A DNA stretch of 16,277 nt from NCBI GenBank assembly GCA_947853245.1, contig CANTWP010000108.1, forward strand, positions 1 to 16,277, written 5' to 3'. The notes under the pieces are model-generated. The model was not told the DNA's origin. It worked only from the letters and a program-made list of their open reading frames with translations, and ran no database searches. This DNA comes from an uncultured Bacilli bacterium (GTDB lineage Bacteria > Bacillota_I > Bacilli_A > RF39 > UBA660). A program made the position numbers and the translations under genes. Below, piece after piece: positions 1 to 7,584 of this stretch (the stretch's first letter is position 1; the number at the start of each line of letters is the position of its first letter).

Positions 1-58
1 AATCGGACCCACGTTCTTAGCTTGGAAGGCTAGAGTTCTACCATTGAACTACACCCGC
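1..58 (-). tRNA. tRNA-Gly(UCC), partial (3' end beyond the window)
   Basis: Read on the minus strand, the sequence starts GCGGGTG at position 58. It continues through a D arm with loop AATGGTA, an anticodon loop CTTCCAA (22-28, anticodon TCC at 24-26) and the 5' half of a T arm. The acceptor 3' strand, discriminator and CCA lie to the left of the window. The anticodon stem has one C-A mismatch at its outer pair. The T loop reads TCCGATT, so position 55 is C instead of the usual T. The anticodon and overall fit to bacterial tRNA-Gly(UCC) are clear. The gene has its own promoter at 113-141. Confidence 0.93.
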
Positions 59-112
59 ATTATATATAAAGCACATCTCCATGTGTGACCACAAATTAAG
101 TAGGCAATATTA

Positions 113-141
113 ATTATACTTATCTTTAGAATAAATGTCAA
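113..141 (-). promoter_or_regulatory. Promoter of tRNA-Gly
   Basis: On the minus strand there is a perfect TTGACA (136-141), a 17-base spacer and a perfect TATAAT (113-118). Transcription should start near 106, leaving a leader of about 48 bases before the tRNA 5' end at 58. That leader contains a small hairpin (CACAT/ATGTG around 73-86). A full consensus promoter is typical of stable RNA genes. Confidence 0.85.
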
Positions 142-250
142 TAAAAAAATATAAAAAAGTATAAAAATCACTGATTTTTAGTTATATTTTCTATAATTCA
201 TAATTATTCTATGTAAAATTACAAAAAAATATTCTAAAATATTAAATATA

Positions 251-259
251 TGATATAAT
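251..259 (+). promoter_or_regulatory. Extended -10 promoter of the gat/asn operon
   Basis: TGATATAAT gives a TG dinucleotide one base ahead of a perfect TATAAT (254-259). No good -35 hexamer lies 16-18 bases upstream, so the extended -10 probably carries recognition. Start of transcription is expected near 266, just ahead of the T-box leader. Confidence 0.65.
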
Positions 260-265
260 AGATGC

Positions 266-527
266 GTATTAAATGCAAAGAAGCAGAGAAGTAAAGTTTA
301 ATTCTGTTTAAAGAGAGCTAGTGTGGGTGGAAATCTAGTAATAAGGTAAACTTGAATAACACTGTGGAGTTACTTATCGAAATAGTAGTAGATTAAGTCG
401 GGATAAAACTCGTTAAAAATAAATAGTTGATACTATGAGTGACTATATATGAAAAAAGTATATAGTAATAAGGGTGGCACCGCGGATAACAGTTATTCGT
501 CCTTAATTGGACGTGACTGTTTTTTTG
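266..527 (+). promoter_or_regulatory. T-box riboswitch leader, apparent Asn (AAC) specifier
   Basis: This leader binds uncharged tRNA and lets transcription continue into gatC-asnS when aminoacylation is low. The conserved T-box core AGGGTGGCACCGCGG lies at 471-485. A terminator hairpin follows (490-520, with GTCC/GGAC at its top and a T run at 520-526). Stem I has AGTA (290-293), a stem AAGTTTA/TAAACTT (294-300 with 347-353) and then GAAT. The triplet AAC (358-360) comes next, followed by A, which is the position of the specifier codon. A hairpin at 442-466 (ACTATATA/TATATAGT) fits stem III. AAC reads as asparagine, which agrees with asnA and asnS downstream. The specifier was assigned by eye from the local loop pattern, not from a covariance model. 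Confidence 0.9.
488..527 (+). terminator. T-box-controlled intrinsic terminator before gatC
   Basis: An inverted repeat runs from about 490 to 520 (ACAGT...CGTCC against GGACG...ACTGT, with small internal mismatches), followed by seven T. It competes with the antiterminator that pairs the T-box core at 471-485 with its downstream side, so it forms only when uncharged tRNA is not bound. Confidence 0.85.
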
Positions 528-546
528 TTAGAAAGAGGGATTTAAA

Positions 547-837
547 ATGATTGAAAAAGAAAAGTTGCAGATGTATGCAGAGAAATTATTTTTTAAGATG
601 AATGATGAAGAATATACAACCTTACAAAAAGAATTTGGAGTTATTCTTAAACAAATGGATATTATTGATAAAATTGATGGAATAAAGGATATTGATCCAA
701 TGACTTTTCCATTTGAAAAAGAGGGTATATTATTTAGAGAAGATATCGCTAATGATAATATCAAACCAGAAGACGTAGTAAAGAATGCTAAAGATGTATA
801 TTTTGAACAAATAAAAGTACCAAAGGTGGTGGAATAA
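547..837 (+). CDS. gatC: Aspartyl/glutamyl-tRNA amidotransferase subunit C
   Basis: GatC is the small subunit that wraps around GatA and holds it to GatB in the GatCAB complex. The complex converts Glu-tRNA(Gln), and Asp-tRNA(Asn) where it is made, to the amidated form in the cytoplasm. The protein has 96 residues, the usual size. It shows the typical N-terminal helices (residues 5-45, ending KQMDIIDKID) and the proline-containing stretch DPMTFPFEKEGILFREDI that packs along GatA. The start has AAAGAGGGA (532-540) six bases upstream. It is the first gene after the T-box terminator, and gatA begins one base after its stop. Identification rests on the fold-typical sequence and on the gatA and gatB neighbours. 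Confidence 0.93.
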   Translation: MIEKEKLQMYAEKLFFKMNDEEYTTLQKEFGVILKQMDIIDKIDGIKDIDPMTFPFEKEGILFREDIANDNIKPEDVVKNAKDVYFEQIKVPKVVE

Positions 838-838
838 T

Positions 839-2296
839 ATGGAATATATGAATAAAACAATAGATGAAATAAGAAAAGCTTTAGATTCAAAAGAAATAAC
901 TAGTGAAGAATTGTTTGTTGAAGCTAAGGAAAAAGCTTTAAAATACCAATCTACATATAATTCTTTTGTAACAATTTTAGAAGATTATCAAAATGAAAAA
1001 ATAAATACTACTGTATTAAGCGGAATTCCATATGCTTTAAAAGATAATTTTTCAACTACCGGTATTTTAACTACTGCATCTAGTAATATCTTAAAAGATT
1101 ATGTTCCAATTTATGATGCTACAGCATATAAAAAGCTAAAAGAAGCCGGAGCAATCTTAGTCGGTAAAACAGTACTTGACGAATTAGCTATGGGTGGAAC
1201 TGGTACAACAGGTCATACTGGAGTTGTTCGAAATCCTTGGGATAAAAATAGGTTGATTGGAGGCTCATCTGCCGGATCAGCTGCCAGTGTAGCATTAGGC
1301 ATAGTTCCTTTTGCTCTAGGTAGTGATACAGGTGATTCAATTAGAAAACCAGCCGCATTTGGTGGAGTAGTTGGTTTTAAACCAACATATGGTAGAATAT
1401 CTCGTTTTGGATTATTTGCATTTGCTTCTAGTTTAGATCATGTAGGATGTTTCACAAGAAGTGTTAAAGATGCCGCTTATGTTACTGATATATTAAAAGG
1501 AAAAGATGAACATGATATGACATCTTTAAATGATGATGGCAAAGCATATTCTGAAACATTAAACAATGATATAACTGGAAGAAAACTATTTTATATTAAA
1601 GAAGCTTGCAATTTAGAATTATATAAAAATTCTAATGACCCAGAATTATTAGAAACATTAAATAAATTTCAGGAAACAATTGCCAAAGCTAAAGAAATAG
1701 GTTTTGAAGTAGAAGAAGTAGAATTCGGTAAAGACTTATTAGAAGCATTATATCCAACTTATATGTCAATTTCTTGTGCCGAAGCAACTAGTAATTACGC
1801 TAATTTAACAGGAATACAATTTGGTGTTAGAGGTGTAGGTAAATCAATTGAAGACATTATGTTTGATGCTAGAACCAAAGGTTTCTCTGAATTAATTAAG
1901 CGTCGTTTCATCCTAGGAAGCTATATTTTACAAAGAGAAAACCAAGAAAAATTATTTAAAAATGCTGGACGAATTCGTCGTATGATAGTAAATCGTATGA
2001 ATGAACTATTTAAAACATATGATGGATTACTTATGCCTGCCAGTGGTGGAATTGCTCCTAAATTTGGTGAAACCTCTGATCAATTATCGGATAGATATCT
2101 AATTTTAGAAAATCATTTAGTAATCGGCAATTTTGGTGGCTTTCCAAGTATTACCATTCCAAGTGGCTTTGTAAATGAAATGCCAATAAGTGTAAATATA
2201 ACTGGCCGTGTAATGGAAGACGATGTTGTTTTAAATATGGCTAATAAACTGGAAGAAGCATTAGGATACAAAGGCCTAGTAAAGGAGGAACAGTAA
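839..2296 (+). CDS. gatA: Aspartyl/glutamyl-tRNA amidotransferase subunit A
   Basis: GatA is the amidase subunit of GatCAB. It hydrolyses glutamine (or asparagine) and sends the ammonia through a tunnel to GatB. The 485 residues are a normal length. The amidase-signature catalytic triad is visible: Lys68 (in YALKDN), cis-Ser143 (in GGSSAGS) and nucleophile Ser167 (in GSDTGDSIRKPA). Their spacings of 75 and 24 residues match those of the Staphylococcus aureus enzyme. The start at 839 is preferred over Met4 because AAAGGTGGTGG (822-832) sits at proper distance, inside the end of gatC. One base separates it from the gatC stop and one from the gatB start, so translation is probably coupled. Nothing suggests loss of function. 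Confidence 0.97.
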   Translation: MEYMNKTIDEIRKALDSKEITSEELFVEAKEKALKYQSTYNSFVTILEDYQNEKINTTVLSGIPYALKDNFSTTGILTTASSNILKDYVPIYDATAYKKLKEAGAILVGKTVLDELAMGGTGTTGHTGVVRNPWDKNRLIGGSSAGSAASVALGIVPFALGSDTGDSIRKPAAFGGVVGFKPTYGRISRFGLFAFASSLDHVGCFTRSVKDAAYVTDILKGKDEHDMTSLNDDGKAYSETLNNDITGRKLFYIKEACNLELYKNSNDPELLETLNKFQETIAKAKEIGFEVEEVEFGKDLLEALYPTYMSISCAEATSNYANLTGIQFGVRGVGKSIEDIMFDARTKGFSELIKRRFILGSYILQRENQEKLFKNAGRIRRMIVNRMNELFKTYDGLLMPASGGIAPKFGETSDQLSDRYLILENHLVIGNFGGFPSITIPSGFVNEMPISVNITGRVMEDDVVLNMANKLEEALGYKGLVKEEQ

Positions 2297-2297
2297 T

Positions 2298-3719
2298 ATG
2301 TATGATGTTGTAATTGGATTAGAAGTTCACTGTGAATTAAAGTCTAACTCTAAAAACTTTTCTGGCGCTACTAATGGTTACTGCGAACAACCTAATACCC
2401 AAGTATCACCAATAGACTTAGGATTACCAGGTATTATGCCATTTGTTAATAAAGAAGCTGTCAAAAAAGCAGTTAAAGTAGCAAAAGCTTTAAACTGTAA
2501 AGTTCCCAGTAGAATGATTTTCGATCGAAAAAACTATTTTTATCCAGATTTACCAAAAGGATACCAAATTACACAGGTAACAGAACCAGTTGGTCAAAAT
2601 GGTTATGTTATGATCGAAGTAGATGGTGAAATAAAAAAAATACTTATTCACGATACTCATCTAGAAGAAGATACTGCTAATATGGAGCACATGTCTAATT
2701 ATTCATTAATTAATTATAATCGTTGTGGTGTACCTCTATTAGAAACCGTAACTGAACCTTGTATGTCTTCTTCTAAAGAAGCAATTGCGTTCTTAGAAAC
2801 TTATCGTACAATATTACTTTATTTAGGAGTAAGTGATGCCAGAGCAGATCAAGGACAAATCAGATGTGATGTTAATATTTCTTTAAAACCAAAAAATAGT
2901 GAAAAACTTGGCGTTAGAACTGAAATGAAAAATATTAACTCATTTGCGAATGTAAAAATCGCTATTGAAAGTGAAATTAGAAGACAAGAAGAGATTTTAA
3001 GTAATGGGGGCATAATAGAACAAGAAACAAGAAGATATGATGAAGTAAACGATTGCACTCATCTAATGCGTTCTAAAGAAGATGCTATCGATTATAAATA
3101 TTTTATCGAACCAAACATTCCACCAATACCGTTAACTAGTGATTTCTTAGAAGAAATCGAAAAAGAAATACCTACCCTTAGATATGATAGAATTGTTAAA
3201 TATAAAGATGAATATAAATTAACAGAGGTTGAGGCTAATACTTTAACTCGTGAAAAAGAAATCTCTGATTACTTTGAAGCGTGTATTAATTTAGGAATAA
3301 ACTATAAAACTGCTGCTAACTGGATTACTGGACCAATTATCAGTTATTTAAATAAAGAAGAGGTTCCTATTGATAATATTTATTTAACACCAGCTTTATT
3401 AAAAGAATTAATTACAATGCAAGAAGATGGTAGAATTTCTTCAAAACAAGCTCGTGAAGTATTAGAAAAGGTACTAGAAGACAAAAAACCTCCAGTTCAA
3501 GTTGTAGATGAATTAGGAATAAAACAAATCGGTGATGATAATACTATTAGAGAAATTGTGATTAGACTTCTAGATGAGCATAATGATCTAGTAGAAGATT
3601 ATAAAAAAGGTAAAAATGTATTTAACTTCTTTGTAGGTAGTGTTATGAAAGAAACCAAAGGTCAAGCAAATCCTGCTATGACTGCTAAGATAGTTAAAGA
3701 AGAAATAGAAAAGAGGTAA
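2298..3719 (+). CDS. gatB: Aspartyl/glutamyl-tRNA amidotransferase subunit B
   Basis: GatB is the kinase/transamidase subunit. It phosphorylates the side-chain carboxylate of Glu (or Asp) on the mischarged tRNA using ATP and then amidates it with ammonia from GatA. The 473 residues give a full-length protein. It opens with the signature MYDVVIGLEVHCEL, followed by PNTQVSPIDLGLPGIMP (residues 32-48) and the GatB cradle motifs DRKNYFYPDLPKGYQITQ and HLEEDTANM. The C-terminal helical and YqeY-like tail (about 325-473) binds tRNA and ends GQANPAM-TAKIV. The ribosome-binding site AAAGGAGG (2281-2288) lies within the end of gatA. asnA follows after four bases. The gene is intact and the identification is secure. 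Confidence 0.97.
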   Translation: MYDVVIGLEVHCELKSNSKNFSGATNGYCEQPNTQVSPIDLGLPGIMPFVNKEAVKKAVKVAKALNCKVPSRMIFDRKNYFYPDLPKGYQITQVTEPVGQNGYVMIEVDGEIKKILIHDTHLEEDTANMEHMSNYSLINYNRCGVPLLETVTEPCMSSSKEAIAFLETYRTILLYLGVSDARADQGQIRCDVNISLKPKNSEKLGVRTEMKNINSFANVKIAIESEIRRQEEILSNGGIIEQETRRYDEVNDCTHLMRSKEDAIDYKYFIEPNIPPIPLTSDFLEEIEKEIPTLRYDRIVKYKDEYKLTEVEANTLTREKEISDYFEACINLGINYKTAANWITGPIISYLNKEEVPIDNIYLTPALLKELITMQEDGRISSKQAREVLEKVLEDKKPPVQVVDELGIKQIGDDNTIREIVIRLLDEHNDLVEDYKKGKNVFNFFVGSVMKETKGQANPAMTAKIVKEEIEKR

Positions 3720-3723
3720 AAAT

Positions 3724-4695
3724 ATGCAACTAGATGTGTTAGAAACTCAAAAATATATTAAAAAAATAAAAGATTTTTTTCAAATAACCTTAGCATCTAC
3801 TTTAGATTTAACTAGAGTATCAGCCCCTCTTTTTGTTTTAAAAGATACAGGCTTAAATGATGAATTAAACGGTTATGAAAAAGCGATCAATTTTCAAGTT
3901 TTTAATAATCAAACTGCTGAAATAGTTCATTCTTTAGCAAAGTGGAAAAGATTTGCCTTACATAAGTATAACTTTCCTATGCATACTGGTCTTTATACAG
4001 ACATGAATGCAATTAGAAAAGATGAAGTAGTAGACAATATTCATTCTTATTATGTAGATCAATGGGATTGGGAATATGTAATTGATAAATCAGAACGTAA
4101 TGAAGAGACTTTAAAACAGATTGTTAATAAAATATATGGAGTATTATTAAAAACAGAGGCTTTTATTCATAGTGAAATTTCATCTATTCCTATGACTTTA
4201 CCAGAGAAAATAATTTTCATAACGGCCCAAGAATTAGAAGATATGTATCCTAAATTATCACCAAAAGAACGTGAAAATAAAATCTGTAAGGAAAAAGGTG
4301 CAATATTCTTAATGCAAGTTGGTGGTAATTTAAAAAGTGGTAAACCACATGATGGTAGAAGCCCAGATTATGATGATTGGAATTTAAATGGTGATATTTT
4401 AGTTTGGTTTGAAGAATTAAATATGGCTCTAGAATTATCCAGTATGGGTATTCGTGTTGATAAAGAAAGATTATTAAAACAATTAGAATTAACTGGTACT
4501 CAAGAACGTCAAAGTCGTGATTATCATCAAATGGTTTTAAATGAACAATTACCATATACTATAGGTGGAGGTATTGGTCAATCTAGATTATGTATGTTCT
4601 TTCTTCGAAAAAAACATATTGGTGAAGTACAAGTATCTATTTGGCCAGATGATATATTAATAAAATGTCAAGAACAAGGAATTAATTTATTATAG
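3724..4695 (+). CDS. asnA: Aspartate-ammonia ligase (asparagine synthetase A)
   Basis: AsnA makes asparagine from aspartate, ammonia and ATP through an aspartyl-adenylate, using a class II aminoacyl-tRNA-synthetase-like fold. The 323 residues are close to the usual 330. Family sequence is seen throughout: KRFALHKY and MNAIRKDE followed by YYVDQWDWE in the N-terminal half, the central RSPDYDDWNLNGDI, and the C-terminal IGGGIGQSRLCMFFLRKKHIG that corresponds to class II motif 3. AAGAGG (3711-3716) overlaps the end of gatB. It sits in the same T-box-controlled unit as asnS, 14 bases upstream, so low charged tRNA-Asn should raise both asparagine supply and charging capacity. Confidence 0.96.
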   Translation: MQLDVLETQKYIKKIKDFFQITLASTLDLTRVSAPLFVLKDTGLNDELNGYEKAINFQVFNNQTAEIVHSLAKWKRFALHKYNFPMHTGLYTDMNAIRKDEVVDNIHSYYVDQWDWEYVIDKSERNEETLKQIVNKIYGVLLKTEAFIHSEISSIPMTLPEKIIFITAQELEDMYPKLSPKERENKICKEKGAIFLMQVGGNLKSGKPHDGRSPDYDDWNLNGDILVWFEELNMALELSSMGIRVDKERLLKQLELTGTQERQSRDYHQMVLNEQLPYTIGGGIGQSRLCMFFLRKKHIGEVQVSIWPDDILIKCQEQGINLL

Positions 4696-4709
4696 AAAAG
4701 AGGTAAAAT

Positions 4710-6089
4710 ATGAAAGATTTATATGAAATATATAGAGATTTAGATAAATATATTGATCAAGAAATAATCATTCAAGGTTGGATTAAAAATCATCGTAAAC
4801 AAAAAGAATTTGGATTTATTGATTTTAGTGATGGCACAACAGCTAAGCACTTACAAATTATTTATGATAATTCTTTAGATAGTTTTGAAGATATAGCTAA
4901 ATTACACATTGGTAGTGCAATTACAGTAACAGGAAAATTAATTTCTTCTCCAAAAGAAGGTCAAGAAGTTGAACTAGTTGCAGCAAGTGTTATCTTAGAA
5001 GGTGATTGTCCAGATGATTATCCATTACAAGCGAAAGGTAGACCTACTAGAGAATTCTTAAGAGAACAAGCATATCTTAGACCTAGAACCAACTTATTTA
5101 ATGCTGTATTTAGAGTTCGTAGTGTAGCGGCTTATGCTATTCATAAATATTTTCAAGATAGGGGATATGTATATTTCCATGCTCCATTAATTACTGCTAG
5201 TGACTGTGAAGGAGCTGGTGAAATGTTTCAAGTTACAACACTTGATCTAGAAAAGCTTAAAAATGCTCAAGAGATCGATTATTCAAAAGATTTCTTTGGT
5301 AAACAAACATCTTTAACAGTATCTGGTCAACTTCAAGCGGAAACATTTGCTATGGCTTATAAAAAAGTTTATACATTTGGTCCAACATTTAGAGCGGAGA
5401 ATTCTAATACTAAAACACATGCTTCAGAATTTTGGATGATTGAACCAGAAATGGCTTTCTGTAATTTAAATGGTTTAATGGATATTGAAGAAGAAATGCT
5501 AAAGTATGTAGTAAAATATGTTTTAGATAATTGTCAGGAAGAAATTGAATTCTTTAATAAGTTTGTAGAGAATGGTTTAAAAGATAAACTTACAAAATTA
5601 GTTGATAGTAAATTTACACGTGTTACACATGAAGAAGTAATTACTATTTTAAAGAATGCCAATGTTAAATGGGAATTTGAACCAGAATATGGTGAAGATA
5701 TAGCTAAAGAACATGAAAAATATATTACTGAACATTTTAATGGCCCAGTATTTATTACAAATTGGCCAAAAGATATTAAGGCATTCTATATGAAACAAAA
5801 TGCTGATGGAAAAACAGTTGCGGCTGTAGATTTAGAAGTGCCTGGTGCAGGTGAACTTATGGGTGGTTCACAACGTGAAGAAAACTATGAAAAGTTAGTT
5901 ACTCGTATGGCAGAATTAGGCATGGCTCAAGATGGAATGGAATGGTATTTAAATTTACGTCGTTTTGGTGGTTGTGTACATTCTGGATTTGGTATGGGCT
6001 TTGAAAGATTATTAATTTATTTAACTGGTGTTGATAATATTCGTGATGTAATTCCATACCCTAGAACACCTAAAAATTGTGAATTCTAA
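4710..6089 (+). CDS. asnS: Asparaginyl-tRNA synthetase
   Basis: This class IIb synthetase attaches asparagine to tRNA-Asn. The 459 residues hold an N-terminal OB-fold anticodon-binding domain (about 1-105, including IIQGWIKNHRKQKEFGFIDF) and the class II core. Motif 2 is at 227-246 (FRAENSNTKTHASEFWMIEP). Motif 3 is at 426-433 (GFGMGFER), and the protein ends PRTPKNCEF, as AsnRS proteins do. The ribosome-binding site AAAAGAGG (4696-4703) lies six bases before the start. Its presence next to gatCAB means the amidotransferase is not needed for Asn-tRNA here, so its main job is probably Gln-tRNA(Gln). The last codons and stop form part of the operon terminator. Confidence 0.96.
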   Translation: MKDLYEIYRDLDKYIDQEIIIQGWIKNHRKQKEFGFIDFSDGTTAKHLQIIYDNSLDSFEDIAKLHIGSAITVTGKLISSPKEGQEVELVAASVILEGDCPDDYPLQAKGRPTREFLREQAYLRPRTNLFNAVFRVRSVAAYAIHKYFQDRGYVYFHAPLITASDCEGAGEMFQVTTLDLEKLKNAQEIDYSKDFFGKQTSLTVSGQLQAETFAMAYKKVYTFGPTFRAENSNTKTHASEFWMIEPEMAFCNLNGLMDIEEEMLKYVVKYVLDNCQEEIEFFNKFVENGLKDKLTKLVDSKFTRVTHEEVITILKNANVKWEFEPEYGEDIAKEHEKYITEHFNGPVFITNWPKDIKAFYMKQNADGKTVAAVDLEVPGAGELMGGSQREENYEKLVTRMAELGMAQDGMEWYLNLRRFGGCVHSGFGMGFERLLIYLTGVDNIRDVIPYPRTPKNCEF

Positions 6090-6108
6090 TATTTTAGAAT
6101 TCTTTTTT
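6081..6108 (+). terminator. Terminator of the gat/asn operon
   Basis: A perfect 9-bp stem GAATTCTAA (6081-6089) pairs with TTAGAATTC (6094-6102) around loop TATT, followed by six T (6103-6108). The left arm is the last two codons and stop codon of asnS. Confidence 0.88.
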
Positions 6109-6141
6109 ATCAATTATTTTAATATGTTCAGATTTTCATCC

Positions 6142-6172
6142 TTGTTTGCTTTAAAATAATTTTTGTGATAAT
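6142..6172 (+). promoter_or_regulatory. Promoter of the serine hydrolase gene
   Basis: TGTGATAAT (6164-6172) is an extended -10 with hexamer GATAAT at 6167-6172. Possible weak -35 elements are TTGTTT (6142-6147, spacer 19) and TTGCTT (6146-6151, spacer 15). The gene starts 24 bases past the -10, with AAAGAGGTG (6182-6190) as ribosome-binding site. Confidence 0.55.
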
Positions 6173-6195
6173 ATAACAAGCAAAGAGGTGTTTAT

Positions 6196-7305
6196 ATGAA
6201 AATCATGACTAAGTTAGGAGTGATTACTCTATTGGTACCATTAGTAATTTTTAATAGTGAAAATATGAAATTATCTATCGAAGTAAAACAACCAAGTATA
6301 TTAAATGATAAAATTAGTCAAAAAATAGAAACTTCATTTATATCTAAAAAAAATGTTAATTTTCCTATATGGTTTCATGAATATTGGAATTTTCAAAAAG
6401 CTAAATTAGAAAAAGAGCAAAATCTAAACAAAGAATCGTATAAAATAGATATAGCTAATGATAGTTATAATTTAAATGAATTTTCTGTTCATAGTGAAAA
6501 TTTCGTTTTAAGTGAGGAATTACAATCACAGTTTGATCAAATTATTAATTCTCGTGTTAAAGACTTTTCATTTTATGTAATTAGTCTTGATAAACAAATT
6601 AGTTTTGGATATAATCCAGACGACAAGTATTCTACAGCTAGTTCTATTAAAGCTCCTTATTCTTTATTTTGTTATAAACAACTTGAAAAGGGAGTAGCTA
6701 ATTTAGAAGATATTAAGACATATACCAGTGATTTTTATTCAGATGGTTCTGGCATTATGCAATACAATGATAAAACTAATTATACAATTAAGGAATTATT
6801 ATATAATACTATCCATTATAGCGATAATATTGGTTACGCTATGCTATATAATCATTTTGGAGTAGATACCTATAATGATATGATAGATTCGTTAGGTTGT
6901 TCTTATCTTAAATTAACGCCTTATTCTGAATGGGGATTTGCTTCTCCTAAAGAAATGGCTTTAGTATGGCAAGAAATTTATAATTATAAAGATACGGAAT
7001 ATGGAAAGTTGTTTTTTGACGATTTGTTAAATGCTAAATATAATTTTTTAAAAAATACTTTACCAGACTATCAGATAGCTCATAAATCGGGATTTAGTAT
7101 GCGTGGTTATAATGATCATGGTATTGTATTAGATAATGCAACTCCCTATATTATTTCAATAATGTTTCCTTATCCAGAAGATAATGATCGTCATGAAATA
7201 ATTTTTAAACAGATTGTAAAACTTTGTAATGATGTTATCAATGAATATAATGATTATTTGCAAAAGAATGATTCTGATATAAAAATAAAAGAGTTGAGTA
7301 AATAG
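6196..7305 (+). CDS. Exported serine hydrolase, class A beta-lactamase/PBP-like fold
   Basis: The protein has 369 residues. An N-terminal hydrophobic segment (about 8-20, after Lys2 and Lys6) acts as signal peptide or membrane anchor, followed by a charged linker to about residue 105 and a serine-hydrolase domain. The three active-site motifs of the penicillin-recognising family are present. They are SxxK as Ser149-Ser150-Ile-Lys152, SDN at 209-211 (60 residues later, as in class A beta-lactamases) and KSG at 297-299. The usual omega loop with its general-base glutamate and TTP motif is shortened to SEWGFASPKEMA (244-255), so genuine beta-lactam hydrolysis is doubtful. A peptidoglycan-related peptidase or esterase outside the membrane is as likely. 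The gene has its own promoter and terminator. The substrate cannot be told from sequence. Confidence 0.85.
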   Translation: MKIMTKLGVITLLVPLVIFNSENMKLSIEVKQPSILNDKISQKIETSFISKKNVNFPIWFHEYWNFQKAKLEKEQNLNKESYKIDIANDSYNLNEFSVHSENFVLSEELQSQFDQIINSRVKDFSFYVISLDKQISFGYNPDDKYSTASSIKAPYSLFCYKQLEKGVANLEDIKTYTSDFYSDGSGIMQYNDKTNYTIKELLYNTIHYSDNIGYAMLYNHFGVDTYNDMIDSLGCSYLKLTPYSEWGFASPKEMALVWQEIYNYKDTEYGKLFFDDLLNAKYNFLKNTLPDYQIAHKSGFSMRGYNDHGIVLDNATPYIISIMFPYPEDNDRHEIIFKQIVKLCNDVINEYNDYLQKNDSDIKIKELSK

Positions 7306-7327
7306 ATTCTATTTATCAACTCTTTTT
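7286..7327 (+). terminator. Terminator of the serine hydrolase gene
   Basis: A long hairpin pairs GAGTTGAGTAAATAG (7291-7305) with CTATTTATCAACTC (7309-7322). There is one bulged G in the left arm, a three-base loop, an A-rich stretch before it and TTTTT after it (7323-7327). The left arm ends on the gene's TAG stop codon. Confidence 0.88.
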
Positions 7328-7332
7328 AAAAT

Positions 7333-7354
7333 AAAAAACCTCATTTCTAAGGTT
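7333..7354 (-). terminator. Terminator of tRNA-Ser
   Basis: On the minus strand, AACCTTA (7354-7348) pairs with TGAGGTT (7343-7337) around a GAAA tetraloop, with one T-G pair. A T run follows (minus strand of 7338-7333). It starts 11 bases past the encoded CCA of the tRNA. Confidence 0.8.
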
Positions 7355-7364
7355 CATTACATAA

Positions 7365-7457
7365 TGGCGGAGCAGGAGGGATTTGAACCCTCGCACCAGG
7401 TTTCCCCGATCTACACCCTTAGCAGGGGCGCCTCTTCAGCCTCTTGAGTACTACTCC
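7365..7457 (-). tRNA. tRNA-Ser(GCU)
   Basis: This is a 93-base class II tRNA read on the minus strand. Acceptor GGAGTAG pairs with CTGCTCC, including one T-G pair. The discriminator is G and CCA is encoded (7367-7365). The anticodon stem CGCCC/GGGTG carries the loop CTGCTAA, giving anticodon GCT for AGC and AGU serine codons. A long variable arm and a T arm with the normal GGTTCAAATCC follow. The long variable arm and G discriminator are serine identity features. It is flanked by its own promoter and terminator. Confidence 0.97.
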
Positions 7458-7471
7458 GGACTACATGTATA

Positions 7472-7500
7472 ATTTTACCTTATCCGACTTCTATTGTCAA
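7472..7500 (-). promoter_or_regulatory. Promoter of tRNA-Ser
   Basis: On the minus strand, TTGACA (7500-7495), a 17-base spacer and TAAAAT (7477-7472) precede the tRNA 5' end at 7457. That places transcription start within about ten bases of the mature 5' end. Confidence 0.85.
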
Positions 7501-7536
7501 TATTATTTTTAGATTACTCTTGAAAATCTATCACAA

Positions 7537-7565
7537 TGGACAAAAAGCCTATTTAATGTTATAAT
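7537..7565 (+). promoter_or_regulatory. Promoter of the TM2 remnant and DUF2752 gene
   Basis: TGGACA (7537-7542), a 17-base spacer and TATAAT (7560-7565), with TG one base before the -10, make one of the best mRNA promoters in the window. It is divergent from the tRNA-Ser promoter. It probably drives both the broken TM2 gene and the DUF2752 gene. Confidence 0.8.
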
Positions 7566-7584
7566 TAACAAAGGATGAGTATAT

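Noticed and set aside
59..265. Possible small gene or second RNA between tRNA-Gly and the T-box
   Set aside because: The stretch is very AT-rich with stops in all frames. It is accounted for by the tRNA-Gly promoter and leader and by the -10 of the gat operon.
528..890. Minus-strand open frame of 120 codons
   Set aside because: It lies across gatC and the start of gatA, is low in complexity, and has no promoter or ribosome-binding site. It is a shadow of gatC.
4250..4555. Minus-strand open frame of 101 codons inside asnA
   Set aside because: Its His/Tyr/Leu-rich translation is the antisense of AT-rich codons of asnA; it has no start signals.
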